Source: Bacillota bacterium (lineage in GTDB: Bacteria; Bacillota; UBA4882; UBA8346). Taken from it: 47,624 nt of DNA. Below, in pieces: positions 1 to 9,366 of this stretch. Below the pieces are notes generated by a model that saw only the letters and a program-made list of their open reading frames with translations, was not told the DNA's origin and made no database searches. The stretch spans positions 1 through 47,624 of the forward strand of contig JAAYEK010000134.1 of the NCBI GenBank assembly GCA_012728785.1, read 5' to 3'. The stretch's first letter is position 1. Each line of letters starts with the position of its first letter. The translations under genes and the position numbers were made by a program.

Positions 1-1296
1 TAAAGCTAAACCAAAAGCATCAGCTAAAATTCCGGCCGCCTTCCGTCCCTCAACCGTATACTTACTAACCAACTCGGGGATCTTCGGGTCAAACTTCACC
101 TTCAACCGTCCGGCAGCGCTAATTACGATTTCCTTAATGTCATCTTGGTCCAAAGGCTCAAAGTAAACCTCGGCGCACCGGGAACGGATCGCCGGACTTA
201 TCTCCATCGGGTCCCTAGTGGTGGCGGCGATTAAGACGAAATCAGCTGGCGCTCCGTCGGAGAATAATTTCTTGATATACTTCGGTACATTAGGATCATT
301 CGGATCATAATAGGCCGAATCAAAAGAAACCCTTTTATCTTCAAGTACCTTCAAAAGCTTATTTTGAAGCATCGGATCCATTTCACCGATTTCATCGATA
401 AAGAGAACACCACCATGAGCTTCGGTCACCAAACCTAGCTTTGGTTCAGGGACCCCTCCTTCAGCAAGATCCCGTCTGGCCCCTTGATAAATCGGATCAT
501 GGACCGAACCCAGCAATGGATTGGTCACTTCCCTAGGGTCCCAACGCAATGTGGTTCCGTCCACCTCAACGAAAGATGCTTCCTCTTTAAAAGGTGTGAA
601 TTGGAGCTTCTTAGCCTCTTCCAAAACCAGTCGGGCTACAGTAGTTTTACCAACCCCCGGAGGGCCATAAAGAATTACATGTTGGGGAAAAGGGGAAGCG
701 ATCTTACCCAACAGAGCTTTAACCGCCCTTTCTTGGCCGACAACCTCTCCTAAATTTGATGGTTTCAAGGTTTCCATAACCGACTTCGCGAGAGTGATTT
801 CATCCATTTTTTCAAGATCAGCCAGTTTCTTTAAGGTGTTAGGATTATCGGGACCAGCCGCCTCTTGAAGAATTTGAAACTTAATTTCTTTTAAATATTC
901 TTCATGCCGTTGTTGCATTCGTTCGGCAATTTTCTTTTCAATTTTATCTTCGACAGTCCGGCGAGCGATCAAGTCGGCGATTTCTTCCTCGATTTCGTTG
1001 AGGGCTTCCGGGAGATCCTTACGATGAGGCGGATTTTCAATAGTCGGATCTTCAAAGACAATTCTTTGCAAAGCTAATACCCGATCTTCCAAAGATTCGG
1101 AACGCATTAATTTCAATGCTTCCAGTTTTCCGGCCTTTAAAACCAGCTTATCCGAACCGTATAAATTAGATAGCAACGCAAAAACAGCCGCTACCTGCCT
1201 TAATAATTGTTCTTCATCAAGTAATCGGTCGTGTAGCGGAACGGTTGATTCGTTTTGTTTAGGCCGGACTGAAAGTTTTTGTAATAAATTCTTCAT
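1..1296 (-). CDS. lonC: Spore-type Lon family AAA+ protease LonC, N-terminal part; runs off the left edge
   Basis: Reverse-strand frame open from ATG at 1296 to position 1 (432 codons): MKNLLQKLSVRPKQNES...; Walker A HVILYGPPGVGKTT, Walker B GGVLFIDEIGEM. Absent from the ORF track because it is truncated. Confidence 0.75.
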   Translation of the reverse strand, partial: MKNLLQKLSVRPKQNESTVPLHDRLLDEEQLLRQVAAVFALLSNLYGSDKLVLKAGKLEALKLMRSESLEDRVLALQRIVFEDPTIENPPHRKDLPEALNEIEEEIADLIARRTVEDKIEKKIAERMQQRHEEYLKEIKFQILQEAAGPDNPNTLKKLADLEKMDEITLAKSVMETLKPSNLGEVVGQERAVKALLGKIASPFPQHVILYGPPGVGKTTVARLVLEEAKKLQFTPFKEEASFVEVDGTTLRWDPREVTNPLLGSVHDPIYQGARRDLAEGGVPEPKLGLVTEAHGGVLFIDEIGEMDPMLQNKLLKVLEDKRVSFDSAYYDPNDPNVPKYIKKLFSDGAPADFVLIAATTRDPMEISPAIRSRCAEVYFEPLDQDDIKEIVISAAGRLKVKFDPKIPELVSKYTVEGRKAAGILADAFGLAL

Positions 1297-1334
1297 TAAA
1301 AACTCCTACTTAGAAAGTGCTTAAGTTAAATCAA

Positions 1335-1781
1335 TTATTCAGCAACCACGTTTACCTGGATCTCAGCTGTAATTCCTTTATAAAGATGGACCTTGACTTG
1401 ATGTTTCCCCAGATTTTTGATGGAGTCCTCGATTTCAAGCTTTCTTTTATCCAACTCAATCTTGGTCTTTTGAAAAATTTGATCGGCCAGATCCTTTCCA
1501 GTGATTGAACCGAATAAACGTCCGCCTTCACCGGTCTTCACCTTAAAAACAATCTCTAAACCATTAAGGCGGCCAGCTAATTCCCGGGCTTCTTCCATTT
1601 CCCGGAGTTCTTTTTGGGCGGTCATCTCTTTCTGATCAGTAAGAATCTTCAAATTCCCGGAAGTGGCTTCAATTGCCAAGCCTTTTGGCAACAAATAATT
1701 ACGGGCATACCCATCGGCTACCTCTTTGATATCTCCTCGTTTACCCAAAGCGCGTATGTCTTGTTTCAAAATAACCTTCAT
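1335..1781 (-). CDS. rplI: 50S ribosomal protein L9
   Basis: [36 protein letters not shown]; start moved to the internal Met of the 160-aa ORF. Confidence 0.95.
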   Translation of the reverse strand: MKVILKQDIRALGKRGDIKEVADGYARNYLLPKGLAIEATSGNLKILTDQKEMTAQKELREMEEARELAGRLNGLEIVFKVKTGEGGRLFGSITGKDLADQIFQKTKIELDKRKLEIEDSIKNLGKHQVKVHLYKGITAEIQVNVVAE

Positions 1782-1863
1782 ACTCCCACCAACTTTCATC
1801 CAATTTACAATGTACAATTTATAACTATTCCAACCAGAACTTCTGTCTCCTGTAATCTGACTC

Positions 1864-2184
1864 CTAAATACGGTTTCGTTCCTTCACATATTGTTGAAGG
1901 TTGGAAACATCACCATACCATTGTTCAATCTCATGCTCCTGCATTTCGGTAGAATCCAATCGCTTTTCGATTTCAGCGTCAATTTTAGTATATGAAAACC
2001 CTAAACGTTTACCCAAAAAATAACAGCCCATTATTATATTGGCTAAAGCGTCCAGAATAGCATCTTCGCTGTTCTTAATCATCGCCTTAAAAAGGATGCC
2101 GATTCCGGTCAACAATTCAGCCTTTAGCCATTCGATAATTCTGACACTCTTAACGATATTAAGATCCGAGTTGTTAGAAGACAT
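1864..2184 (-). CDS. MazG-like family protein
   Basis: [26 protein letters not shown]...[18 protein letters not shown], typical of the small MazG-like family in Firmicutes. Confidence 0.6.
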   Translation of the reverse strand: MSSNNSDLNIVKSVRIIEWLKAELLTGIGILFKAMIKNSEDAILDALANIIMGCYFLGKRLGFSYTKIDAEIEKRLDSTEMQEHEIEQWYGDVSNLQQYVKERNRI

Positions 2185-2312
2185 TAAATGGTTCCTCCTC
2201 CTTCAACCCATCCTATTCTCTATTAAGTCAATTTTTCCTGCGCGTATATTCAAGAAGTATTCTGTCTCATTTAGAATTACGAAACAAACTCTGATAATGA
2301 ATCGTGCCAAAA

Positions 2313-2336
2313 TGAAAAAGAGGCTTTCGGCCTCTT
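2313..2336 (-). terminator. Rho-independent terminator of the rpsF-ssb-rpsR operon
   Basis: Minus strand AAGAGGC-cgaaa-GCCTCTT followed by a T-rich stretch; overlaps the rpsR stop. Confidence 0.7.
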
Positions 2337-2598
2337 ATTCGCTGGTATATGGTAGTAAAGCAACTTGTCTAGCGCGTTTGATTGCACTGGTAAGCTGCCG
2401 TTGATGAATGGCGCAATTACCGGAAATTCGGCGCGGTAAAATTTTTCCCCGTTCGGTAACAAACCTTTTCATCTTGGCCGTTTCTTTATAATCAATTGAC
2501 TCTACTTTATCAACACAAAACGAACAAATTTTCTTTCGAGGTCTGCGTCCTCCCCTACGGGAACCCTCCCGATCTCTATCTTTTTCATATCTTGCCAA
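2335..2598 (-). CDS. rpsR: 30S ribosomal protein S18
   Basis: [63 protein letters not shown]. Confidence 0.97.
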   Translation of the reverse strand: MARYEKDRDREGSRRGGRRPRKKICSFCVDKVESIDYKETAKMKRFVTERGKILPRRISGNCAIHQRQLTSAIKRARQVALLPYTSE

Positions 2599-2621
2599 TA
2601 TAACTCACCTCCGTCGATAAC

Positions 2622-3026
2622 TTAAAATGGAAGATCGTCAAGATTAATACCGCCCAAATCATCGTCACTCGCTGGTTTTGAAGGACTAGAACTGCTTGAA
2701 GTGTCTTCCCGGCTACGATCTAAGAATTGGACATAACTAGCTATGACCTCAGTCACGCGCCGTTTTTGCCCATCCTGAGCTTCATAACTACGAATTTGCA
2801 ACCGTCCTTCAACACCGACCAATCTTCCCTTTTTAAGATAATTGGCACAATGTTCAGCCTGTTTTTGCCAGACGACGATTCGGATGAAATCCGTCTCCCG
2901 TTCTCCTTGTTGATTAGTGGTTGGGCGGTCTACCGCCAAACCGAAATTAGCTACCGCCACTCCGTTAGGAGTATAACGAAGTTCGGGATCTCTCGTTAAC
3001 CTACCAATTAAGACAATATGGTTCAT
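2622..3026 (-). CDS. ssb: Single-stranded DNA-binding protein
   Basis: [34 protein letters not shown]... and acidic tail DDLPF. Confidence 0.97.
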   Translation of the reverse strand: MNHIVLIGRLTRDPELRYTPNGVAVANFGLAVDRPTTNQQGERETDFIRIVVWQKQAEHCANYLKKGRLVGVEGRLQIRSYEAQDGQKRRVTEVIASYVQFLDRSREDTSSSSSPSKPASDDDLGGINLDDLPF

Positions 3027-3064
3027 AACGATCTCCTTCGTTATATCTACTTAATAAAGTAGAC

Positions 3065-3352
3065 CTATTCTTCTTTTTTGATCAGTAAATGACGCAAAAT
3101 ATCATCACTAAGTTTTAAAAGACGTTCTAGTTCTTGAGCTGCGCTGCTGGGGGCTTTGAAATACATCAACACATAGAAGCCTTCGGTTTTGTCGTTAACT
3201 TCGTAAGCGAGTTTTCGTTTACCCCAACGCTCGGTTTTAACAATTTCTCCACCATCGTTTTTAACGACATCCTCAAATCGGGCGACTGCAGTGTCAATAC
3301 CTTCCTCGTCCAGCTCTGTACTTAGAATATACATGACCTCGTAATCGCGCAC
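3065..3352 (-). CDS. rpsF: 30S ribosomal protein S6 (GTG start)
   Basis: VRDYEVMYILSTELDEEGIDTAVARFEDVVKNDGGEI; SD GGAGGAGG just upstream of GTG at 3352. Confidence 0.93.
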   Translation of the reverse strand: MRDYEVMYILSTELDEEGIDTAVARFEDVVKNDGGEIVKTERWGKRKLAYEVNDKTEGFYVLMYFKAPSSAAQELERLLKLSDDILRHLLIKKEE

Positions 3353-3448
3353 CCGAATCACCTCCTCCCTTTGGACTATACGGTCCCGGCCAAACCGGGA
3401 CAGGGAAGTCACTGTTGCATTATACCATTTTCCTATAGCAAAATACAA
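3353..3448 (-). promoter_or_regulatory. rpsF promoter and structured 5' leader, candidate S6:S18 autoregulatory RNA
   Basis: Minus strand -35 TTGTAT (3443-3448), 18-bp spacer, -10 TATAAT (3419-3424); hairpin GTCCCGG-tttgg-CCGGGAC (3383-3401) then CCG and a GGGAGG that can pair with upstream CTTCCC, covering the SD. Confidence 0.6.
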
Positions 3449-3540
3449 GTGGCTTTTTACGTAGGATCTAAAGTCTATTAAAGGACCGCAAAAAGCTTAA
3501 ACTGTAATAACTAAAAACGGCCCAATGTTTCTCCAATAAT

Positions 3541-3744
3541 TCATTCATTAACCGTCTCCGGAAACATTGATTTGACAATTGTTTTAACTGCTTTTTCAAA
3601 CTTCGGACGAGGCAACATCAACACCCGTCCGCACTTTAAACATTTAATTCGAAAATCCATTCCTACCCGGAGGACCTCCCAATCGGTTCCGCCACAAGGG
3701 TGGACCTTACGCATTTTAACAATATCACCGATGTAATATTTCAC
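3541..3744 (-). CDS. DUF951 family protein
   Basis: MKYYIGDIVKMRKVHPCGGTDWEVLRVGMDFRIKCLKCGRVLMLPR. Confidence 0.85.
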   Translation of the reverse strand: MKYYIGDIVKMRKVHPCGGTDWEVLRVGMDFRIKCLKCGRVLMLPRPKFEKAVKTIVKSMFPETVNE

Positions 3745-3748
3745 GAGA

Positions 3749-4597
3749 TCACCTATTCCTTGTCTGAATCCTATATAATCTCAATTCATCCCTAGTACTA
3801 CCACGTTTAAAGTTCCATTCAACACTAGAATATTTATGTTGGGCCAAAGTTTCGGCCAATTTGGCTTCCTTCACGGTTAATCCCTCAGTCTTAAAAGTTA
3901 TTCCATACAATCTGCCGAAGCTTTCAATGATTTGGGATGCCAACTCAGTTGGACCCATTATTACTCCTAATTCCTCCAATGAGCAGACCTTAGCTCTCAG
4001 TTTTTCAGCATAGGACCCTCTCAAACCATCGGGAATCTTTAATACCGATTCCAGATCCAGCGCTGAAAATTGGAGAAGAATTGAACCATGCTGCAAAAAA
4101 GAACCTTTTTGACGATATTGGGCGCTCCCGACTAACTTTCGCCCCTTAACGGTAAGTTCACACCAGGAGGGAGCATCAAAACAAGCTCCTGTAAATCCAC
4201 GTTTATCGGCTCCTTGGTCTAATTCCACATCCACATTAAAAACTTGAAGAGCATCAACAAAGACTCGCGAAATATATAGATATGAATCCTTTAAGTTTCC
4301 CGGCAGACCATCTTTAACTCCGGAGATCACCGAATAAGTAAGCTCTTGATCATGAAGAACGGCCCGGCCACCAGTATTCCTCCTAACCAAGCCATACCCT
4401 TTAGAATCTAGATTGTCGGTATCAATTTCTCGGTCCACAGCTTGGAAGTAACCAATCGACACCGTAGCGGGAGCCCATCCATAAAATCGAAGTGTTGGCG
4501 GGCTTTCCCCATTCAAATAATTTGTAAAAATAGCCTCATCAACCGCCATGTTCCAAGCCGGATCAGACACTTGGTAGGCCAACACTCTCCAATCCAT
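3749..4597 (-). CDS. lplA: Lipoate-protein ligase A family (biotin/lipoate A/B ligase)
   Basis: MDWRVLAYQVSDPAWNMAVDEAIF...TLRFYGWAPATVSIGYFQ...LVRRNTGGRAVLHDQELTYSV. Confidence 0.88.
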   Translation of the reverse strand: MDWRVLAYQVSDPAWNMAVDEAIFTNYLNGESPPTLRFYGWAPATVSIGYFQAVDREIDTDNLDSKGYGLVRRNTGGRAVLHDQELTYSVISGVKDGLPGNLKDSYLYISRVFVDALQVFNVDVELDQGADKRGFTGACFDAPSWCELTVKGRKLVGSAQYRQKGSFLQHGSILLQFSALDLESVLKIPDGLRGSYAEKLRAKVCSLEELGVIMGPTELASQIIESFGRLYGITFKTEGLTVKEAKLAETLAQHKYSSVEWNFKRGSTRDELRLYRIQTRNR

Positions 4598-4977
4598 TAT
4601 TTTTCCCCAATCAACTTAGCATACACGTCCGGTTTTAAAAGCCCCTCCAATTCTTCCATCTCCTCAGGTTCGATTACCGTAATCCAACCTTTTCCGTAAG
4701 GATCTTGGTTAACCAATTCCGGGCTGTGTTCCAAGGTATCGTTTACCTCGATCACTTCGCCGGATATTGGAGCAAAGATCTCGGAAACCGCTTTTACCGA
4801 CTCAATAGTAGCCATTGTTTCTTTAATTTTTACTTTTTCACCCGCTCCAGGAAGATCAACGAATACTATATCTCCCAATTCTTTTTGGGCATAATCCGTT
4901 ATTCCCACAATTACTTTGCCGTCCTCAATTTTTACCCATTCATGTTCAGAAGTGTACTTTAAATCTTTCGGCAACAT
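4597..4977 (-). CDS. gcvH: Glycine cleavage system H protein
   Basis: MLPKDLKYTSEHEWVKIEDGKVIVGITDYAQKELGDIVFVDLPG...TIESVKAVSEIFAPISG. Confidence 0.96.
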   Translation of the reverse strand: MLPKDLKYTSEHEWVKIEDGKVIVGITDYAQKELGDIVFVDLPGAGEKVKIKETMATIESVKAVSEIFAPISGEVIEVNDTLEHSPELVNQDPYGKGWITVIEPEEMEELEGLLKPDVYAKLIGEK

Positions 4978-5470
4978 TTGATTTACCTCCCTTAGTGAAA
5001 GCTACTTCGTTGAACTTCCTGATAAATAGAATGTTCCTGATCAATTAGCAATCAATACTGTTTCGAACCTTACTATTTTAAATAAAGTCTAATCATCATT
5101 TCTTTTCGACGACTTTCATAAGTTTCCTTCCGTTATGTTAAATTATCGGCGAACTTCGCGGAATAACGCACACTGACTATCGTCTTTTCATATAATAAAT
5201 TGATTTCCCGCCCGGAAAGGGGGTTGCTGGTTGATTAAAATTTTAGAAACTATCTTAAACCCTTATCTAAAAAAAACAGGGAAAACGATGATTTTAATCT
5301 GGCGTAGAAAAAAAGCAGTTATTTAAGGGTTAGATTTTTTTCCTAGATCCGGTAAACAACCTGCTTATAACAGATTTGCCGGATTAAAGTTTATTAGAAA
5401 GCCACGGCCTGGGGCCATGGCTTATTTTATGGTGTTTATTCAATCTTTATGATTTAAAATAAAAAACCAT

Positions 5471-5671
5471 TTATTGTTTTCTAAAGAAAGTTTCGAGTTT
5501 AAGGGCAGTTTCCAGTAACCAGCCCCCTTCTTTAGCTTCATCATGGGCCAGTAATAGTAGAGCGCGCATTCTAGTTTTAACTGATTTACCGAATAAAGCG
5601 CGTCTAATAAGTTGGTTTTTGGTTCCATCGTTAATAAGCTTAATCATTTCCTCCGTCTTAAATCTAAACAA
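5471..5671 (-). CDS. Small hypothetical protein, possibly starting at the internal Met (MIKLINDG...)
   Basis: 66-aa ORF with GGAGG near the internal ATG; no recognised family. Confidence 0.3.
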   Translation of the reverse strand: MFRFKTEEMIKLINDGTKNQLIRRALFGKSVKTRMRALLLLAHDEAKEGGWLLETALKLETFFRKQ

Positions 5672-5824
5672 AGATATTCAAAAAACATTTTTTTGGATTA
5701 TTCTCCTATTAATCAAGTTTGCCATTTTTGGCATTAAATATACCCCGGATTTCAGCAGGAATTATTTAGGAATTGCAGAAGTAACGTCAATGTACTTTAT
5801 GTTAAATGATGAAAGGAATAATAA

Positions 5825-6625
5825 ATGTCTTTGCCCAGAAAAGTCAAATTCTCTGATCCTCTAGCTTATTTTGGTAGGAATATTACAACTGGATTATTTC
5901 GCTTGGGAGAATTGATTCAAATTTATCTCAAAAGCTTTAAAGCGATTTTTTTTAAGACAATCTTTTGGAAAAATACCATCATCCAAATGGAACAAATCGG
6001 GATTCGTTCCCTTCCGATCGTTTCGATATTTTCGTTATTTACCGGAATGGTTTTTTCTTTACAACTCGCTAAGATTTTCTCAACCTTCGGTTTGTCTTCC
6101 CAATTAGGCCAGGCGCTAACTTTGGCTTTTGCCCGTGAATTATCTCCCGTATTAACCGGTGTGGTAGTAGCTGGACGGGTTGGTTCATCGATCGCTGCGG
6201 AAATTGGTTCCATGAAGGTTACCGAACAAATTGAAGCCTTGGAAACCATGTCAACCGACCCCATCGATTATTTAGTAGCGCCAAGAATTGTAGCCGCCGG
6301 ATTTATGCTTCCGGTATTAGTTACTTATGCCAATCTAATCGGTATTATCGGAGGAGTGGTTGTAGCCACTATTTATGCTAGTATCCCGCCGACTAATTTT
6401 GCAGACGGTGTTTTAACTTTCGTGACTTTCTGGGATTTTATCGGCGGTTTAATCAAAGCTCTCTTTTTCGGACTAATCATTGCCGGAGTCGGAACTTATA
6501 AGGGACTATACACCGAAAACGGGGCAGTAGGCGTCGGCAAGGCCACCACCGAAGCAGTTGTGGTTGCCACGATAATTATTTTTATCATCAACTATTTTCT
6601 ATCAATGATGTTATATAATTTGTAA
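5825..6625 (+). CDS. mlaE: MlaE/YrbE-type ABC transporter permease
   Basis: GVVVAGRVGSSIAAEIGSMKVTEQIEALETMSTDPIDYLVAPRIVA is the MlaE signature. Confidence 0.93.
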   Translation: MSLPRKVKFSDPLAYFGRNITTGLFRLGELIQIYLKSFKAIFFKTIFWKNTIIQMEQIGIRSLPIVSIFSLFTGMVFSLQLAKIFSTFGLSSQLGQALTLAFARELSPVLTGVVVAGRVGSSIAAEIGSMKVTEQIEALETMSTDPIDYLVAPRIVAAGFMLPVLVTYANLIGIIGGVVVATIYASIPPTNFADGVLTFVTFWDFIGGLIKALFFGLIIAGVGTYKGLYTENGAVGVGKATTEAVVVATIIIFIINYFLSMMLYNL

Positions 6626-6655
6626 AGCGAAATATTTTTTAGATAGGTGCGGACA

Positions 6656-7396
6656 ATGTCGGTTATTTCTTTAGTTAATCTTCATTATCAAATTGACGGT
6701 CAAGTTATTTTGACCGATCTTAATTTGGAATTTAAAAAAGGGGAAACTTTTGTGATTATGGGACCCAGTGGTTGCGGTAAAAGTACTTTACTTCGCTTAA
6801 TCATGGGGTTGGTCAAACCTACCGCCGGCTGGATTGAAATTGACGGTGTCAATACCAGTATCTTATCGAAAAAAGACTGGCAAGTACTACGTCGTAAAAT
6901 GGGAATGGTCTTTCAATCGGCAGCTTTATTTGATTCAATGACTGTCTTTGATAATATCGCCTTCGGTTTACGCCGGGAGAAGATGTCCGAACCACTCATA
7001 AAGAACCGTGTGTTAGAAGTGCTTTCCATTGTTGGGCTTGACCACAGCGTGGCTGATAAAATGCCGGCTGATTTAAGCGGAGGTATGAAAAAAAGGACCG
7101 CTATCGCTAGGGCAATTGCTTTCGAACCGCCAATCCTTCTTTATGATGAACCAACCACCGGTTTAGATCCAATTATCGCCGATACCATTAATGACTTGAT
7201 CTGTGAACTCCAAGACCGTCTCGAAATTACGTCTATTGTAGTCACTCATGATATTATCAGCGCTTTAAAAGTTGCCGACCGGGTCGGCCTACTCTATGAA
7301 ACGGATCTCGTGGAAGTAAAAGAACGGGCCGACTTGAAACAGGCTGAGCATCCGTTAATGAAAGAATTTCTTAAGAATTTTAAATCGGCTATTTAG
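6656..7396 (+). CDS. mlaF: MlaF-type ABC transporter ATPase
   Basis: Walker A GPSGCGKST, signature LSGGMKKRTAIARAIAFEP, Walker B LLYDEPTTGLDP. Confidence 0.93.
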   Translation: MSVISLVNLHYQIDGQVILTDLNLEFKKGETFVIMGPSGCGKSTLLRLIMGLVKPTAGWIEIDGVNTSILSKKDWQVLRRKMGMVFQSAALFDSMTVFDNIAFGLRREKMSEPLIKNRVLEVLSIVGLDHSVADKMPADLSGGMKKRTAIARAIAFEPPILLYDEPTTGLDPIIADTINDLICELQDRLEITSIVVTHDIISALKVADRVGLLYETDLVEVKERADLKQAEHPLMKEFLKNFKSAI

Positions 7397-7420
7397 CCTA
7401 TTTTGATTAGGAGGATATTG

Positions 7421-8761
7421 ATGCAGATCCATAGTCCTGAAACAAAAGTAGGGCTTTTTACTTTAATCGCTTTAGGTGTACTATTCGCAGTCTTTTACTG
7501 GTTGAACGGCACAAAACTTTTTCAAAGAGGTTATGAAGTCGAAGCCGTTTTCGAACGAATCGAAGGTTTGCGGCCAGGGGCGCCGGTAAAGTTTAACGGG
7601 GTCGATATTGGCAGGATTAACCGGGTCTATTTTGAAAACTACCAGGTCATTGTTACTATGAGAATTCAACCCCAATTTGAGATTCCTCAAAATACCAAAG
7701 CAGTTATCGCAGCCGCAGGACTCGTAGGCGATAAGTATTTGGAGTTGGTAATTACGAAACCGGGAGAATCCGTTATTGATGGTAACCGGATCAAAGGCCA
7801 AAGCCCCTACTCCATGGATCAGTTGTTTGATACCGCTAATGGAGCCCTTGAATCCATTAAAGAGATTGCCGATTCAATTAAGGAATTAACCGATGAGGAA
7901 CAGATCGGCAGTTTGAAAAATTCAATTGCCAGCATCAATCAGATCACCACTAATCTGGAAAATTTAACGGGCGGTCCTGAAGTCCGGCAATTAATTCAAA
8001 ATTTGGATCTGGCTCTTTCTGAATTGACTCAGGCCGGTAGTACCGCCAATCGTTTCTTGACCGAACTTGAGGCTAACGGCGAAACCGCTGCCGAATTAAA
8101 AAAAGTCATGGCTAATGTAGAGAAAATCACAACCAGTCTCGATAAATTTACTGCAATGATGGCCACCAACGGGCCTGAAGTTGAATTATTGGTCCAAGAT
8201 GCCCGCCAAACATTGCATACCATTAATAAGGCGGTTGATAATATTAATAAAGCCATTGAAGGATTGACCTCCGATGATAGGGAACCCTCCGAAGTCAGGC
8301 ATAATCTTAAAGCCGCTGCCGAAGCAGCAGGCAAAATTTCCGAATATGTCGCGTCATTGAATGAATTTAGCATTAATAACAATATTGGCGTGGGCCATCA
8401 AGACGAAACGGGGCTGATTGTTGATTATCGAATGGATGTCAATTTAAATATAAAGAATATGTTATTGTTAGGTGTTGAAGATATCGGAGAAGCTAATTTA
8501 ACCTCATTTCAAGTTGGTGTTAAATCCCGTAGCTCCCTTAGCCGTTTTGGTTTATACCGCGATGAAGTCGGTTTAGGTTTTGATTATTATCCAATCCCCA
8601 ATTTGACCTTTGGAATCGATGTTTGGGATACTAAATCCGCTAATCTCGGCCTTTCTTCCGCTTACAACCTCAATGAAGATTGGGCGGTAAAATTCTCCGC
8701 TTTTGAAAACTTAGATACCACTGATCGAAGTTGGACGGTGGAATGTTGGCGCAAGTTTTAA
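7421..8761 (+). CDS. mlaD: MlaD family (MCE domain) protein with long helical region and beta-rich C-terminus
   Basis: SD TAGGAGG before ATG 7421; N-terminal TM; MCE VEAVFERIEGLRPGAPVKFNGVDIGRI; helical middle; C-terminus GVDIGEANLT-like beta strands ending in ...VECWRKF. Confidence 0.88.
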   Translation: MQIHSPETKVGLFTLIALGVLFAVFYWLNGTKLFQRGYEVEAVFERIEGLRPGAPVKFNGVDIGRINRVYFENYQVIVTMRIQPQFEIPQNTKAVIAAAGLVGDKYLELVITKPGESVIDGNRIKGQSPYSMDQLFDTANGALESIKEIADSIKELTDEEQIGSLKNSIASINQITTNLENLTGGPEVRQLIQNLDLALSELTQAGSTANRFLTELEANGETAAELKKVMANVEKITTSLDKFTAMMATNGPEVELLVQDARQTLHTINKAVDNINKAIEGLTSDDREPSEVRHNLKAAAEAAGKISEYVASLNEFSINNNIGVGHQDETGLIVDYRMDVNLNIKNMLLLGVEDIGEANLTSFQVGVKSRSSLSRFGLYRDEVGLGFDYYPIPNLTFGIDVWDTKSANLGLSSAYNLNEDWAVKFSAFENLDTTDRSWTVECWRKF

Positions 8762-8775
8762 ACCGTTATAAATTA

Positions 8776-9366
8776 TTATCTATTGGTAAAAGGTTGACGT
8801 ATCTTTTCCAATTCACGGGTTAGTATTGGAACGAGCAACGCTAAACTAATTATTTTGATCCATTCACCAATAATCATAAACGGTAATCCCGGTAAGATGG
8901 CGGCCATTACCACCAATTCGGAGCCGAAAAAAACAGCGGCCAATGGGATATATCCCAATCCAAAAAGATAAATTACAAATATGCCGGTGAATGAAGCGAT
9001 TAGAACACTAATATAATCCCGTTTAAACCATTTGAGACGATAAAGAAAACCGGCCAAATAAGAACCGGGAATAAACCCTAATAGAAATCCGAAAGTTGGT
9101 TTCATCAGGTATCCAATTCCCCCTCCTCCCGAAAAAACGGGGAATCCAATCAATCCCATTAATAAGTATAATGAAGGGACCAACAAACCTACTCTCGGTC
9201 CCAGTAATAAACCGGTTAAGACCACAGCCAGCGTTTGCATAGTAATCGGAACGGGTCCAATCGCCAGGCTCAACCGGGCGCTGATTACCACCACAGCCAC
9301 CATTAATGAGGTTAGAACCAGATCAAATATTTCCTCTCCTACCGTTAATTTTTTCATCCGGCTCAT
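8776..9366 (-). CDS. bioY: Biotin transporter BioY
   Basis: ARLSLAIGPVPITMQTLAVVLTGLLLGPRVGLL..YLLMGLIGFPVFSGGGGIGYLMKPTFGFLLGF; ATG 9366 overlaps birA stop (ATGA). Confidence 0.94.
   Translation of the reverse strand: MSRMKKLTVGEEIFDLVLTSLMVAVVVISARLSLAIGPVPITMQTLAVVLTGLLLGPRVGLLVPSLYLLMGLIGFPVFSGGGGIGYLMKPTFGFLLGFIPGSYLAGFLYRLKWFKRDYISVLIASFTGIFVIYLFGLGYIPLAAVFFGSELVVMAAILPGLPFMIIGEWIKIISLALLVPILTRELEKIRQPFTNR

Noticed and set aside
484-753. 89-aa plus-strand ORF and other small antisense ORFs in the track (e.g. 1317-1508, 7481-7801, 14294-14524)
   Set aside because: They lie antisense to, or out of frame within, well-supported genes and show no recognisable family or RBS.
5258-5331. Inverted repeat AACCCTTA...TAAGGGTT and ATCCGGTAAA...TTTGCCGGAT in the gcvH-mlaE intergenic region, considered as a riboswitch
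   Set aside because: The minus-strand leader of gcvH does not show recognisable glycine riboswitch motifs, and the long 58-nt loop makes the 8-bp pair weak.
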